Assembly: GCA_963971285.1 (NCBI GenBank)
Contig: OZ020263.1
Coordinates: 3,906,001 to 3,970,000, forward strand
Direction: 5' to 3'
From: Astropecten irregularis
Taxonomy: Eukaryota; Echinodermata; Asteroidea; Paxillosida; Astropectinidae
DNA length: 64,000 bases
Shown here: piece by piece, positions 1 to 11,440 of the stretch
Position numbering within the stretch: the first letter of the stretch is position 1
Layout of the letters: each line of letters opens with the position of its first letter
The notes under the pieces: generated by a model
Databases searched by the model: none
What the model was told of the DNA's origin: nothing
What the model saw: the letters and a program-made list of their open reading frames with translations, nothing else
Made by a program: the position numbers and the translations under genes

Positions 1-251
1 AGTCAATTATCTTTGTTCGTTTGGCTGCGGCCAGAAGCCAGTCAGTATTTTTTGGGGTCAGGTTTGGGAAAATTGATGTAATTATTATCTTCTTATCTGG
101 TGAAGGTTGTTTTGCTCAGTCGTATTTGAGCAGAATCTTTCAGGGACGGAATGTGACTTAATTTAATTGTTATTGCAAGTAACTGCAATCCATGTTATCC
201 TTACAACTTGCCATCATCATTGGGAACCTCCTCGGACACTCGTGAGGGAAC

Positions 252-485
252 CCCAGGGGCCAATTTCATAGAGCTGCTTAGCACAAAAACTTGCTTAGCA
301 CAAAAATGGCTTGTTCAGTTATTAAACAAATCACCATTGAAAATTCGATTTGATATTCGTGGTCAGCGAACAACAGCCAAAGAACAATTGCAAGTGATAC
401 ACAACACATGGAAATTTGGTTGTTTATCCTGATTTGTCATGCTTAGCGAATTTTTGTGCTAAGCAGTTCTATGAAATTGGCCCCT
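252..485. mobile_element. Family D inverted-repeat element
   Basis: The ends are CCCAGGGGCCAATTTCATAG and CTATGAAATTGGCCCC, with inner inverted words GCTTAGCACAAAAA and TTTTTGTGCTAAGC. The middle holds GGTCAGCGAACAACAGCCAA. No coding capacity. Confidence 0.85.
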
Positions 486-554
486 CGTCTTCCTAATACC
501 ATTGATACAAAGGGACTCACAGAATCACAGTAGACTTGCAGGTTTTATGAACAA

Positions 555-690
555 TACAAGTCATAAACTGCTGCAAACTGCTCATCAGCCAAAAAATGAC
601 CTGAAATATATGAAATGCATTGGAGTTAGGAGGGCCTGGCGCGTTGCGATCCTTCATAGCAGGATCTTTCTCAAAGGCAAAAGCCTTTAG
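555..690. mobile_element. Family A palindromic element, left half
   Basis: ACAAGTCATAAACTGCTGCA, CTCATCAGCCAAAA, TGGAGTTAGGAGGGCCTGG, then AGCAGGATCTTTCTCAAAGG. The complementary half-like fragment is at 892. Confidence 0.85.
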
Positions 691-720
691 AAGCCTTTAA
701 TATAATAATAATAATAATAA

Positions 721-890
721 TAATTTGGGAGGCTAATCATCCTTACTGGCAGCTGGGGTGCTGAATTGCGAAGGCTTTCATGGGCGCCCTTGGCTGCCAG
801 CCACATCAACCCATATATGATCACGGAGTACAGCCTGAGATCGAAAGTGTTTGATTTTTGTGGAGGGAGGAAAACCGGATCACCTTAAGA
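721..890. mobile_element. SINE-like fragment
   Basis: The right part TTTGTGGAGGGAGGAAAACC then GGATCACC resembles a body segment of invertebrate tRNA-derived SINEs that reads TGTGGGAGGAAACCGGAG. No tRNA-like head is present. Identification is from memory of the motif only. Confidence 0.35.
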
Positions 891-891
891 A

Positions 892-955
892 AGCCTTTGA
901 GAAAGATCCTGCTAGGACCGAACACGTCAGGCCCTCCTATAAAACTTCAAGCAAG
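892..955. mobile_element. Family A right-half fragment
   Basis: GCCTTTGAGAAAGATCCTGC then TAGGACCGAACACGTCAGGC and CCTCCTA. It may be the other half of the 555 copy, separated by a microsatellite and a SINE-like piece. Confidence 0.75.
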
Positions 956-987
956 TTTCATGAACTGTGGTTATCTTTCTGTGGTGA

Positions 988-1100
988 CCAGGGGCTGGAT
1001 TTCACAAAACGCTAAGATTAATATTAAGATGAGTTTTCAGTATCACCATATAGTGATTTGTATTGTGACATCACACTTTGCAATTAAGATTGATTTACAT
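988..1100 (+). mobile_element. Family Q element (partner at 61925-62045)
   Basis: CAGGGGCTGGATTTCACAAA then AGTATCACCATATAGTGATT and GTATTGTGACATCACACTTT. The partner at 61925 is the reverse complement over about 100 bases. The left end again has the CAGGGG...ATTTCA form of families D, E and F. Confidence 0.7.
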
Positions 1101-1210
1101 TATACAAATAATGAATGTTCGCCTCGTGAAATGGAACAGTCCATCTATCACCTCATGAAATTATTTTTACCATTCTGCGAATGCGAAACATTCATTATTT
1201 GTTTTATACA

Positions 1211-1556
1211 ACATCTAAGTAGATCTTTGTCGTTTGATTTTGATTGGAGAATATAATTTTAAGAGCTAGCGAGACAAAAAAAGCTTAAAATCTCATGATC
1301 TTGCCAAACTATGCTCTTATTAAAGTAACGCGCCAAATGCACGCAGTGACAAATTTATGGAACGCCGCTTGACCAATTACGTATTGAAGTCCCTTGGGTG
1401 CAATGGTACAAATCGGATGGAACCAAAAATGCACGGTGGATGGAACAAATTTCAATGGTTGTGACGTAAGCCATGAATTGGTCTTTTTATCAAGTATCAT
1501 GTGACATACAATCCTCCAATCAAATGACAAGGATCTGCTAAGGTGATAATTAAAAG
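1211..1556. mobile_element. Inverted-repeat element with ~38-bp ends
   Basis: CTAAGTAGATCTTTGTCGTT then TGATTTTGATTGGAG on the left; CTCCAATCAAATGACAAGGA then TCTGCTAAGG on the right is the complement. Open frames on opposite strands both read LSRSLSFD for this reason. Confidence 0.75.
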
Positions 1557-2094
1557 TAATCATAGTGCTTTTAATAGTGAAATTGACCTCAGTACTTCAG
1601 AATATCCAGTAGCATACTGTTTATCGGATATTTACAATGAGGCAATTGTGATCGCCCAAATCAGTTTTTTTACTTGCCCCGAGATCCAGAAACAATAGAC
1701 TTTTAGATCTTGCCAATCAAATACGCACCTTTAGAACCTCAGAACCACATAATTATACACGAATCCAACTTGCGATTCTTGTAATTGGGCCCTGCGGTGC
1801 ATCAGGGGACGTACACACTGCAGTAAAGAGTGCGGCAGACCTTAAATTTTTTAGTTGCTACACAAAAGGTGGCGGGGACACCGCAGTAATGGCGGATGGT
1901 ATTTCATGCCGGCGGATCGTTCTATACTCCCCAGAGAGTTGCACATCGTGTCACCGCAAACCATAACCATCCCTTTCTGGTGAGGTGCTTGTTTGCCTAT
2001 AGTGTTTTCATATTTATTAACCTTAACTACATGTACTTACCGGTATTGGAATTAAAAACCAATACATTTATTTGGTTACAGTAACAGATTATTT

Positions 2095-2305
2095 GATACA
2101 AGTAATAAACTGCTGTAAACTACTCATCAGCCAAAATAATGACCTGAAATTGATCAAATGCTTGGCGTTAGGAGGGCCTGACGCGTTTCGATCCTATCCA
2201 GGATCTTTATCGAAGCTTTGATCAAGATCGAGGCTTCTATAAAGATCCTGCTAGGATTGAAACGCATCAGGCCCTCCTACATTGTAACTCCAAGCATTAA
2301 TAGAT
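2095..2305. mobile_element. Family A palindromic element, nearly complete
   Basis: ACAAGTAATAAACTGCTGTA ... TTAGGAGGGCCTGACGCGTT, loop, AAAGATCCTGCTAGGATTGA ... AGGCCCTCCTA ... TCCAAGCATT. The two arms are complements; the outer right arm is lost. Confidence 0.88.
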
Positions 2306-3147
2306 TACTTGGTTAGTCCCAGCACTTTGTTATTCCAAATGGACTTAATAATGGATTTTTCTTTTTAAACTTCATTTTTTTCATGGAGGTTCACAAACCA
2401 GGGAACTTAAAGAGGCTCATTGAAATAATTGTAACCAATTTTTTTTCTAGGCTTGTACCAAATAATTGCCGGATTGAAATGAGATTTCTCATTTGTATTT
2501 GTATATATATATGCATGTATATATTTTTAAGCCCGAAAATGTGGAATTGTGAATCGTACAGAAACAGAGTGTTGTTCTTGAATTTTGATTAGAACGGCTC
2601 CAAGTTTCTTCTAAATTCTTCACAAGCTCTCATGGACTATTGAAAAGGACCTGTCTGTTTGCTGCCACCATGAGACGCACATGTGTCCAGTTTAATAATA
2701 GTATTTTGCTTCTGAAAGTGATCGTAGCATGGCATGCAGCCGTTGTTAACGCTGATCAATGTATTTTAGAGTACCAGTAGAGTAGAATAAAACAAAATAA
2801 GGCGCCACAAACTCAATACCTTTCACGACTTTGTTTTGTCAGAAACTTGCAGGTAGTGGCTGTTAAAATCACCTGTTTTTTGTAATGGAAATGAGGCATG
2901 TGTACTTAAGATATATTACTCAGTATAACCTTAATTTACCCAAATTAAGACTGGGCTTTAAATCTATGATGCATTTTAGTCTGTTTACGAGGTAGTTTTT
3001 AATGAAATAAAAAATTTCACTGGTCAGAACTTCAGTTTTGTGATTGAAACATCTACTTTTTGGATTTTTTTAAGTGTGAAGCTGGGTTTTTTTTTTTTAC
3101 ATTAGGTCAATGTTTTAATTCAAGTCCCAAAAAGTTGCTCAGTTTTT

Positions 3148-3350
3148 GTGTATAGCGCCATCTCGTGGTGGAGAAGAGTTGAGCAGATTTTGTGTATAGC
3201 GCCATCTCGTGGTGGAGAAGAGTTGATCAGATTTTCTGTATAGCGCCATCTCGTGGTGGAGAAAAGTTGCCCAGTTTTTGTGTATAGCGCCATCTCGTGG
3301 TGGAGAAGAGTTGATCAGTTTTTGTGTATAGCGCCCTCTCGTATGTAGTG
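3148..3350. repeat. 44-bp minisatellite, five copies
   Basis: GTGTATAGCGCCATCTCGTG then GTGGAGAAGAGTTGATCAG recurs with starts at 3148, 3192, 3236, 3280 and 3324, exactly 44 bases apart. The last copy is diverged. A minus-strand open frame here repeats with the array and is not a gene. Confidence 0.95.
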
Positions 3351-4512
3351 GAGAATCGAGAATTTTTTATAATTAACATGCGAAGTATGCATGTGTTCAG
3401 CGCGCAAGTCTTGCATTTACAAACTAGATACAGTATCAAAACGGACCTGGCTGTACGACTTGGAGTGTCAATTTCATGTAAATTTGCAAGGAAACCCAGG
3501 CCTCTGACTTCATTGTCGTTTCAGTGCAGTAAGGCTGTACACATGTAGCAGGTAAGCTGATTTTCTTATCGTGATTCAGTTTTATTTTGTGTAATGAAAC
3601 GCATTTTTGATATAAGGCGCAGGACTGACGTGTCTAAACATTCGCCGCACGTGTCACGACGGAGATGAATTTTTATACCAGGCCGCGCTGTACATAGTGT
3701 ACGGTGAATACGTACGATTACATTGCCCTACGTATGTTGTGGGTGGCCGTGTCGAACAAGTTCATTTTGGGTTTCATCAATTTCGGAAATTAGCAGATCT
3801 AGAAGGCCTCAAGGTTTTTTCACCATCAAGTGTTTCACCTCACAATTTGTTTCTATTTCTCAGTCCCTGATTAATTTCTGTAATTGTAATAATAATGTTG
3901 AATAATAACTTATTATTATTATATTACAATATTAGTTGTTCAACATTAATAATAGTAATTTAACTAATTACTGTCATTTGAGTTTTTTTAGTGCAGACGT
4001 TTCACAGAGATTAGATATCATGTGAAGTAACAATAATATGTTTAATTCTGGCAATATTTGAAACATTTCTTATATAAATTTTTCAGCAAATTTACATGTA
4101 AAATAAAATGTTTTTATTTGGCATTTATTATTGAAATGTCAGTGAAGTGCAAAAGGACATTTTGAAACCGAGTGCATATAGCCCAGTGCAAGAAGAACTA
4201 CTGTACCCCCTTTTAAAATTTAGAATATACTTGCACAGTTTACTTTATTAAAGTTTAACCTGTAAAAACTGGGAAGCATTTTACTTCGAAAACACTTAGA
4301 ATTCCAGTCCCAGAGCCTTGGGTAAGGTTTGATGACATGGTGTCAACTTATCAAGTGTCGTCTGTTTATGGAAAAAAAATTATTTATTGCCGTTTCACCA
4401 AAACAAAATATGGAAATTCTAATTTGCATGTAGCTAGTAAACCACAAACATTTTATTCATCCTGAAACAACCATGGAAGTGCGGGTAAAAGTCACTGATT
4501 GTATCAAAATTA

Positions 4513-4651
4513 GCCTTTAGTCTTTGAGAAAGATCCTGTTGGGATCGAAAACACGTCAGGCCCTCCTAACTCTTTAAGCATTTGATGTATATTTCAGGTC
4601 ATTTTGGCTGATGAGCATTTTGCTGCTTTTGCAGCAGTTTATTACTTGTAT
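4513..4651. mobile_element. Family A right half
   Basis: CTTTGAGAAAGATCCTGTTG, AGGCCCTCCTAACTC, TTTCAGGTCATTTTGGCTGA, and ends GCAGCAGTTTATTACTTGTA. Confidence 0.85.
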
Positions 4652-6098
4652 CAAAATTATTCAGAACTTATGCAAATTTTGTTGGAGTTGGGCGGAACTG
4701 TAAAACACCCGGGCAATTCCCAAATTTCAGTGAAATCAAATCATTTGTAAAAAGCAATCCAAGTATTTTCAAAACTGCCAGTGGCAATTTTTGACCCGTC
4801 ACTAAATTTGTAAAATTGGCCTAGTTACAAGTTACTTTATAGGTACTTTATATAATACTATCCTGTTTGATTACAATAAATTGTTTAGTTGTTGAGTAAC
4901 TGAGGGGAAATTAACAGCCAATTGTGGATATTATTAAAAATGTGTCATTATGACACAAATAGGCCTTAAGGCCCAGCAAACAAACTGACCAGGAAAAAAA
5001 AAGAAAAAAACAAACTTGATTGAAGCTAAAACATTTTAAATTTGACTCTAACGCTGCACTGCACATGGAATGAAGTAAACATTTACAAACATTTTTTGAA
5101 AGCATAGATACAAATTACAAATACATAGATGAAGTTGACCCATTTTTCCTGATCTCTATCCAGCTGCAGACCACAGTGAATTTTGAGTCATTGATGCACT
5201 TTTAATGATGTTATTTTGTGCTGTCTTCTTTCTTTTGCCACTGTTTTTGTATGACATTATAAAAAGCGATAACACTGTGAACTACACACGTATGCAATTT
5301 CGGTACAAATAAAAATTCATCAAACAAGAAACGAAGGAAACACATTGTGCATGCACAGTTGCAAATTTGTTTCTCTTAATCTAGCCAGACAAGATAAAAA
5401 AATATCTTGAAATATCAAAAAATGAAAACTAATGATTAAAAATTGGGTGTGACTGTATCATACAGATCTATAATTGCGGACTCTTATTATTGTCATTAAA
5501 TTTTTTAGTACGCAAACTTATAATTATGATTCATAAACTAAGGGTGTGGTGGGGCCACACCCTGAATTTCATGATGGATGATTTTTAAGAGGTAATGAAT
5601 GTCAGACTCGGAGCACCATTACTGTAATTATGTAAATTTGGGTGTAACCACTAACACCAATGACCCAGTAATTGTCATTTAAATTAATCACCTATTGTTG
5701 TACTGCAAATAAACAGGTTTTTCACGCCTCGTATCAAAGGGATCATTTGAGAAAAGAGATGATCTGCTAATTTTTAAATTTTGAATCGGAATGAAAATAC
5801 CTGAAATGCCATAACAGTGAATGTGTACTGGAGAGGCCAGATCATGATTACTGTTTGCATAATGTGTACGTGTGTGTACAATCAATAATAGCATAGGAAC
5901 AATGCATGCCTGCACTAGTGCAGCAAATATTGATTTGAATGCTGGATGAGAACAAACAGTTCAGCCATGCAGGAGAAGACTGCTTTCAGTAGTCTACACT
6001 GAAGGTTGCTTTGGATTCAACAACTAGACTCGGTCTTAGAAACATAGAACAAAGAAAAAACAATAAGTAATTGTTAATTTAGTTGGTTTCATTTTTCA

Positions 6099-6271
6099 TA
6101 CAAGTAATAAACTGCTGCAAATTGCTCATCGACCAAAATGATGACCTGAAATATAAAATGCTTGGAGTTAGGAAGGCCTGACATGTCGATCCTAGCAGGA
6201 TCTTTCTCAAAGGCTGCTCAGAGTTAGGAGGGCATTACGTTTAGATCCTAGCAGGATATTTCTCAAAAGCT
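6099..6271. mobile_element. Family A left half with duplicated tip
   Basis: ACAAGTAATAAACTGCTGCA to GGATCTTTCTCAAAGGC, then a second shortened GAGTTAGGAGGGC ... GGATATTTCTCAAAAGC. Confidence 0.82.
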
Positions 6272-6544
6272 AAAGTTTTTTTTACATTTATAAACAGATC
6301 CTTTATCCCTTCTATCTGAATATTTTACCTTTGGAGAGACCCCCAAAATGATAAATTTCTGTTAAACATTTATCCTGAAGTCTTGAAATTCAAGATAATG
6401 TTACCTTCATGTGTATTGCCTCCTGTTGTATTCACTGCAAAATTCATATTTTATAAATCAGTTAACTGAAAAAGTATAATCATATAAAGTTTTTTTTAAA
6501 TTAATTTGATTTGATTTTCAAATTAAGATTCAATTATCAAATGA

Positions 6545-6640
6545 TTAGAAGGGAAACTGACCTGATAAATTCCGGGGTCACAGGTTCGAATCCTGTCTGG
6601 TAAATCCTTCTTTGTTCAGTTTTCAATCAAACTTTATAAT
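6545..6640 (+). mobile_element. tRNA-like SINE 3' part
   Basis: GGGGTCACAGGTTCGAATCC then TGTCTGG and CTTTGTTCAGTTTTCAATCA: a B box with the family T tail; box A is not visible. Confidence 0.55.
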
Positions 6641-7867
6641 TGTTTTATACACAAAAGAAAACTGTTTTATTCTATGTAGTTGTGAGTCGCGTGCATATTA
6701 TATAGATCTGTATTGTTTATTTGTAACAGTATGGGAAGATGATTACTCATTAGAGACTCAAGGCTGATTCTCAAACCTTTTCATCGGTCAGTGATCAAAT
6801 TACGGCATGAGCACGCGATCACCTCTTGTTTGAATCTTTTCGGTTCAAACGAAAAATTAAATCTCAGCTGTTGCGATGTTATGATTATCATCTCGCATAC
6901 GTGAGGCGGAGTCCTGTTGTTTACTTTCTCTCACAAATTAAACCGGTTTAATTCCTCCTCAACACTTTCCTCATTGCTCAGCTATAGACACCGATAGAAT
7001 CATTCTGCCTAGCCCTTGCAGTGTCTCACATCCCTATATAGGACCTTGGGATGCTGAAATCAATGAATAGTAGCACGCATGACACGGACAATGCCCATCT
7101 GGATGCATCATCGCGCACACTTGAGCAGCGACAATAGGGCATTATCGAGCTGTTGTCCTGGATTTGAGCGCGTGCTTTATCACTGTTCTGTTTTGATGAT
7201 CATGATTATACATGTCTAACTCAAGGTTGGGGTGTTTTGTTAGCCCCGAATCACAAAATACATGAATTGGATGCTGACGTCTCCCTTGTTGCACGCTAGA
7301 CAGTCGGTCTATTAATCATTCAGGCTTAGAATTCACTGAACTGCTCCTGAGTTTAAAATTGTTCGAGATTCTTTGACTAAAATGTTAGACCGCACACAGT
7401 GCCTGGTCTTGGCAGTGCATTATCATAATGGAAAATTAATTGTGCTGTTGACAGCGATAAGGTAAACGACTACAAATGAAAAAATTTGTTATTCTCCCTT
7501 CAATGCCGGCATCATCATAGATATCAAAGACTTAAAACAGATTAAAATGCCATTCAGGTTTTAGGTATACTTGTATACATTACAGATGAGTGCATATATA
7601 TGTCATTCATAATTAACCTTGTTCTTTCCCATGGGAAATTCTCTCTATTTGAAGGATTACAAGCGTTGAATAGGTAAGCTTATATTTAATGCGCTTATTG
7701 CTGGCTGCATCAACCCTGTTGTCAGAGTTGATTAATTTGGAATAATCTTCTGTACAAAAACAACTACGACAAAATACAATTTTTGTAGGTATGTATGGTC
7801 ATAACATGGGCATGAAAAAGCATGTAAAGATGGAGGTTGCTGAAAGAAATATAATTTGGCTCATACA

Positions 7868-8050
7868 TGCAGTTTGGAACCGGGTTGAGATTTTCAACCC
7901 TGCTCCCTACCAGGGTTGATTTAGATCTGCCAAGGCCATCCTACCCGGGTCAGCTCGGGGTTGAAACTTTTCAATTGTGAAAAGAGTTTAAAATATTCTC
8001 AGGGTTTGATCCGGTTCCAACCCTGAGATTTTAGATAGTGTGAAAAGCCC
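7868..8050. mobile_element. Probable short inverted-repeat element (CAACCC-rich)
   Basis: GGAACCGGGTTGAGATTTTC then CAACCCTG, and later CAGGGTTTGATCCGGTTCC and GTGTGAAAAGCCCT. Several inverted GGGTTGA/TCAACCC words; the ends are uncertain. Confidence 0.45.
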
Positions 8051-8053
8051 TAT

Positions 8054-8393
8054 CATATGGTAGTATATCATACTTTGGTAGCATACCGAAACAGAAATCT
8101 TCACAGATTTACCTGTAACTTACAGGGTATAAAGATGGTGATGGTAGAAACATACAATTACAATTTTTCTGCCTGAAATGCTATAATCGAGAAAAGAGTA
8201 CAACCAGAGACTAATATTGTTTTTGTTTTTTTCAAAAATCAAAAATAAAAGAGAAAAGACTTTTTCACTGTTTTCTCAAAAAGTGGGCACCGTATGGGAC
8301 TGAAATTTTCACAGATGACTGTTACTGTATCTTCCTTGATATTTTGCACATGAATCTGTATTTCTTTGACAAAAAAACGAAGTACCTTTTAGC
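8054..8393 (+). mobile_element. Family B TTAA element
   Basis: It carries ATCATACTTTGGTAGCATAC, AGAAACATACAATTACAATT, GTGGGCACCGTATGGGACTG and CAGATGACTGTTACTGTATC in the family order. The outer ends are diverged. Non-coding. Confidence 0.85.
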
Positions 8394-9056
8394 CTTCATT
8401 TAACATTTCTTGCCACTGTCCTGTCCAAGTATGCATTTTTAATGTTTTTGATAGTTGGCAGCATGTGGGGCCTTAGACCCTTAAAGTCCTTCAAATTTCA
8501 ACACTATCATGAGCCTGATGGATTTTGGCCATTTCTAGACTGATAAAGGTTTCACATTGATGCTCTTTAAAAAAAAACTATGAACACCATTTTTTGTTTT
8601 CCTCTGTAATGAAGAAGCATCCTGTAATGTGCTTTCCCAACATTTCTCCCCAAACCTCACAAAACATCTTCCTATAAAAAGAAATTCCACTGAGTTTGTT
8701 TGTCACGAGGGACTGTTATAGGCAAGCAGTTGTTATCAAACAGACATTTAACTGTAGTCTGCATAAAAGGTCTTTTCTTACTACTCAATGATATGTGTAA
8801 TAGCATTTAATGGCTTGTCAAAACCTTGTTGCTTGTCTAAAACCTTTAGTGGCTTTTCTTTATTATCCGGTGGGCAATTTTCCAGGCACTTAGATTCAGT
8901 GTTATCCAGCTTTAGTACCTTTAGTACTCTGGTTATTGCTATTGACTGTACTGTCATTATTATTCAACCTCATGTTAAGAGTGGTGGATGTAGAGATCAC
9001 ACCGGACAATGAGTGGCCGGGTCTTGATTCTTGAGGGAATAGACAGTGTCTGTAGG

Positions 9057-9277
9057 CCTGGGCCCTTTTCCAAACCTCGGCTCCGGTCAGGCTCCGGCTC
9101 CATTTCTTAAGTCAATATTAAAATAACGGGTATCAAAATAGAGACTTTGGGCTGTGGTTTGGAAGTAGATTCTCTGGTTTGAAAGGGAAAATGGAGCTTC
9201 AGCTTCAATGAAAACCCACAACCTCTATTTTAAGGATGGATGACGGAGCCGGAGCCAAGGTTTGGAAAAGGGCCCTA
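9057..9277. mobile_element. Family G inverted-repeat element (GGCTCC-type ends)
   Basis: GGGCCCTTTTCCAAACCTCG then GGCTCCGGTCAGGCTCCGGC; the right end GGAGCCGGAGCCAAGGTTTG then GAAAAGGGCCC is the complement. The middle has AACGGGTATCAAAATAGAGA and TCAGCTTCAATGAAAACCCA. Confidence 0.85.
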
Positions 9278-9420
9278 CAAAGGATTATGTGGATCATGGA
9301 TTGAGCCATCCCTCTAGAGGAAAGGAAAGAAAGTATGGTACTGTCTGTATTCACATGAAAGAAACGTACATGCTTTATCAACATCAGTCTCATCACCAGG
9401 GGACAATTTCATAGAGCTGC

Positions 9421-9798
9421 TTAAAGGTAGTATCATACTTTGGTAAGAAACCATTACAGAAATGTTCACAGATTTACGTATAACTTACAGGGTATGAAGA
9501 TGGTTGTGGTAGAAACATATCCATTAAAATTTTTCCGCCTGAAATGCTGTATTTATCCAGAAATTAATAAAACAACGACCGAAACTCTTTTTGATCTTTT
9601 AAAAGATCGAAAATAAAAGAGAATAGACTTAAGAAATACTGTGGCTGTTTTTCACTGTTTTCTCAAAAAGTGGGCAACGTATGGGACTTAAATGTTCACA
9701 GATGACTGTTAATACTGTATCTGTCTCGATATTTTTGCCCATGAATCTGTATTTCTTTGAAAAAAACAAAAGTATGATTATCTGTGATATTACCTTTA
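9421..9798 (+). mobile_element. Family B TTAA element
   Basis: TTAAAGGTAGTATCATACTT to GTGATATTACCTTTA. The interior has the GATCTTTTAAAAGATC palindrome characteristic of the family. A family D left end (GGGGACAATTTCATAGAGCT) directly precedes it at 9400, so B probably inserted into the TTAA of a D copy. Confidence 0.88.
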
Positions 9799-10551
9799 TA
9801 CATGAAATGAGGTTTATTTTAGTATTTATTTACTGCTTTTAGGCATCCTTCTGCAATTAGTTCATATTTCTTTATTTCTTTCTTTCTGTCATGTGGCACA
9901 TTTTACAATATGGCAATCGTCGGATTTTCTGCAAGAACTGTCTCCCGTGACGGTGCGTGGTCCCTTCTGAAACGACTGAACTTAATTTGATAAAGTTTTA
10001 ACCTTGGCAGGAGAAAGCCAATCCTGTCGTGGGTAGATGACATCCAGCCTTACTGATGCATGAAAGCCTCCGTCCTGACCCATCCAAGCGATCATAACTT
10101 GTTATTTATTACCTAAACATATAACTGCTTCGTCAGTCATGTGTCAGAACCGACGAGACAGAATTCAGAGTTAGTAATTACAATCTGTTGTTACATGTAT
10201 ACTTCTTGGATGTTTGGTTGTGTGGAGAATTGTGTGTTTTCGTTTCTTTTATATGATCGAGGCAAATAAATTGGAAATTGGTGGTCTTGTAGGTTTGGCT
10301 ATGATGTGTATCGAGGTATGAAAGGTGTTTTGCCTTTATTTCCTGTGCGAATTAAAGGTTGGTGAACCGTTTTTACGGTACCAAAGAATATTGAATAGAT
10401 AAGGCATAAACATCCCACAGCACTCCTTCTTTATAGTTGGATATATCACATACAATAATGTTCCTTGAATATTAGGCCTACGACCTGACAACTCAAAATA
10501 AAAATCCCCAAATAAGCAAAAGTTACACAAATTTTCCTTTATGGTTAACCC

Positions 10552-10906
10552 TTAAAGGTAATATCATACGTTGGTTTGAGTGCAGATTCATTGGGCAAAA
10601 ATATCAAGCATGATACAGCGACAGTCATCGGTGAAATTTTCAGTCCTATACGGTGGCCACTTTTTGAGGAAAAACAGTGAAAAACATCCACAGTATTTTA
10701 AAAATCTTTTCACCATTATTTTTTTATCTTTACAAAATCAAAATTGTATTTGGTCATTGGTTTTACTCTTTTCTTGATAAATACAGCATTTCAGGCAGAA
10801 ACATGTTAACGGTATGTATCTACCATCACCATCTTCAATAAGTTATAGGTTAAATCTGTGAAGATTTCTGTTTCGATATGCTACCAAAGTATGATAGTAC
10901 CTTTAA
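10552..10906 (-). mobile_element. Family B TTAA element
   Basis: TTAA on both sides, AAAGGTA/TACCTTT ends. It reads in the complement of the 9421 copy (GGCAAAAATATCAAGCATGA early, AGGTTAAATCTGTGAAGATT late). Confidence 0.88.
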
Positions 10907-11039
10907 TATTCATTTTTACAATGTAGACTCCACATAATTAGTTACATTGAAGTAACCTTGAAATGGTGCCGGTTACATTTGTGTTCTATAAAAACATTGA
11001 ACACGCTCCATCATCTAAATGTTTGCACGTAACTGCGAA

Positions 11040-11337
11040 CCAAAAATACATTTAATCATTGTTAATGTTTTCTTGTTTTCCTTCCTCCTCTTTTTTTAAC
11101 CAGTGAGGGTATCTCATGCATAACGCCGTCAGTCTTCGACCCTTGTTGTCATCAGAGAGCCGAAACATCTTGTCGCTCGTACAGCACAATGTGACTTCTA
11201 CCAGTCGATGATCGCGCGGTCTTTTTTTTTCCGTTACATTCCTCCGGCGGAGCATACGTGTCTGAATGACAGTTGAATTATCGAGGAGGAGATCGCTGGC
11301 GTTCTAGGCGGGGGAGAAAGACTTGAGGATTGCCAAG
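11040..11337 (+). promoter_or_regulatory. Presumed 5' UTR / promoter region of PCDH15
   Basis: These 300 bases before the signal-peptide ATG carry no repeat family recognised elsewhere in the window and are somewhat richer in GC and CpG (about 11140-11320) than their surroundings. A purine-rich GGGGGAGAAAGA sits just before the start. No TATA box or initiator stands out and the transcription start cannot be placed, so the assignment rests only on position. Confidence 0.3.
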
Positions 11338-11440
11338 ATGCTCAGGCAGGGGTTATTGTCATGGTGGAAGGTCGGCCGGACTTGGAACATCCATCTCTGT
11401 TTACTGGTGATGTTAATAAAGATTGCCCAACTGTCAGAAG
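11338..11440 (+). CDS. PCDH15: PCDH15 coding exon 1: start codon and signal peptide
   Basis: The ATG follows GCCAAG (A at -3). It opens 34 codons plus one base: [16 protein letters not shown], then a hydrophobic stretch [15 protein letters not shown], then LSE. This has the layout of a secretory signal peptide, and M-L-R-Q resembles the human start M-F-R-Q. The donor is AGAAG|GTATGC and leaves phase 1. The leftover G joins AT of the exon at 53929 to give Asp (LSE-DIDC), or joins CG of the candidate microexon at 49004 to give Ala. Phase, position and signal-peptide character all fit, but the 42.5-kb gap to the next certain exon makes the assignment an inference. It overlaps a different frame starting at 11361, which is not used. 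Confidence 0.72.

Larger units (their letters stand above)
956..11040. other. Upstream region: stretches with no recognisable gene
   Basis: Outside the repeats listed, I see nothing to support a gene or exon at 1-251, 1557-2094, 2306-3147, 3351-4512, 4652-6098, 6272-6544, 6641-7867, 8394-9056, 9799-10551 or 10907-11040. These parts are AT-rich with short, unconvincing open frames. 6700-7550 is the longest stretch free of any repeat I recognise and could be checked for regulatory conservation. Confidence 0.6.

Noticed and set aside
858-1256. 132-codon open frame
   Set aside because: It crosses a family A fragment, a family Q element and the end of another inverted-repeat element; purely repeat-derived.
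3148-3350. Regularly spaced repeats resembling a CRISPR array
   Set aside because: The units are contiguous at 44 bases with no unique spacers, in an animal genome with no cas-like genes.
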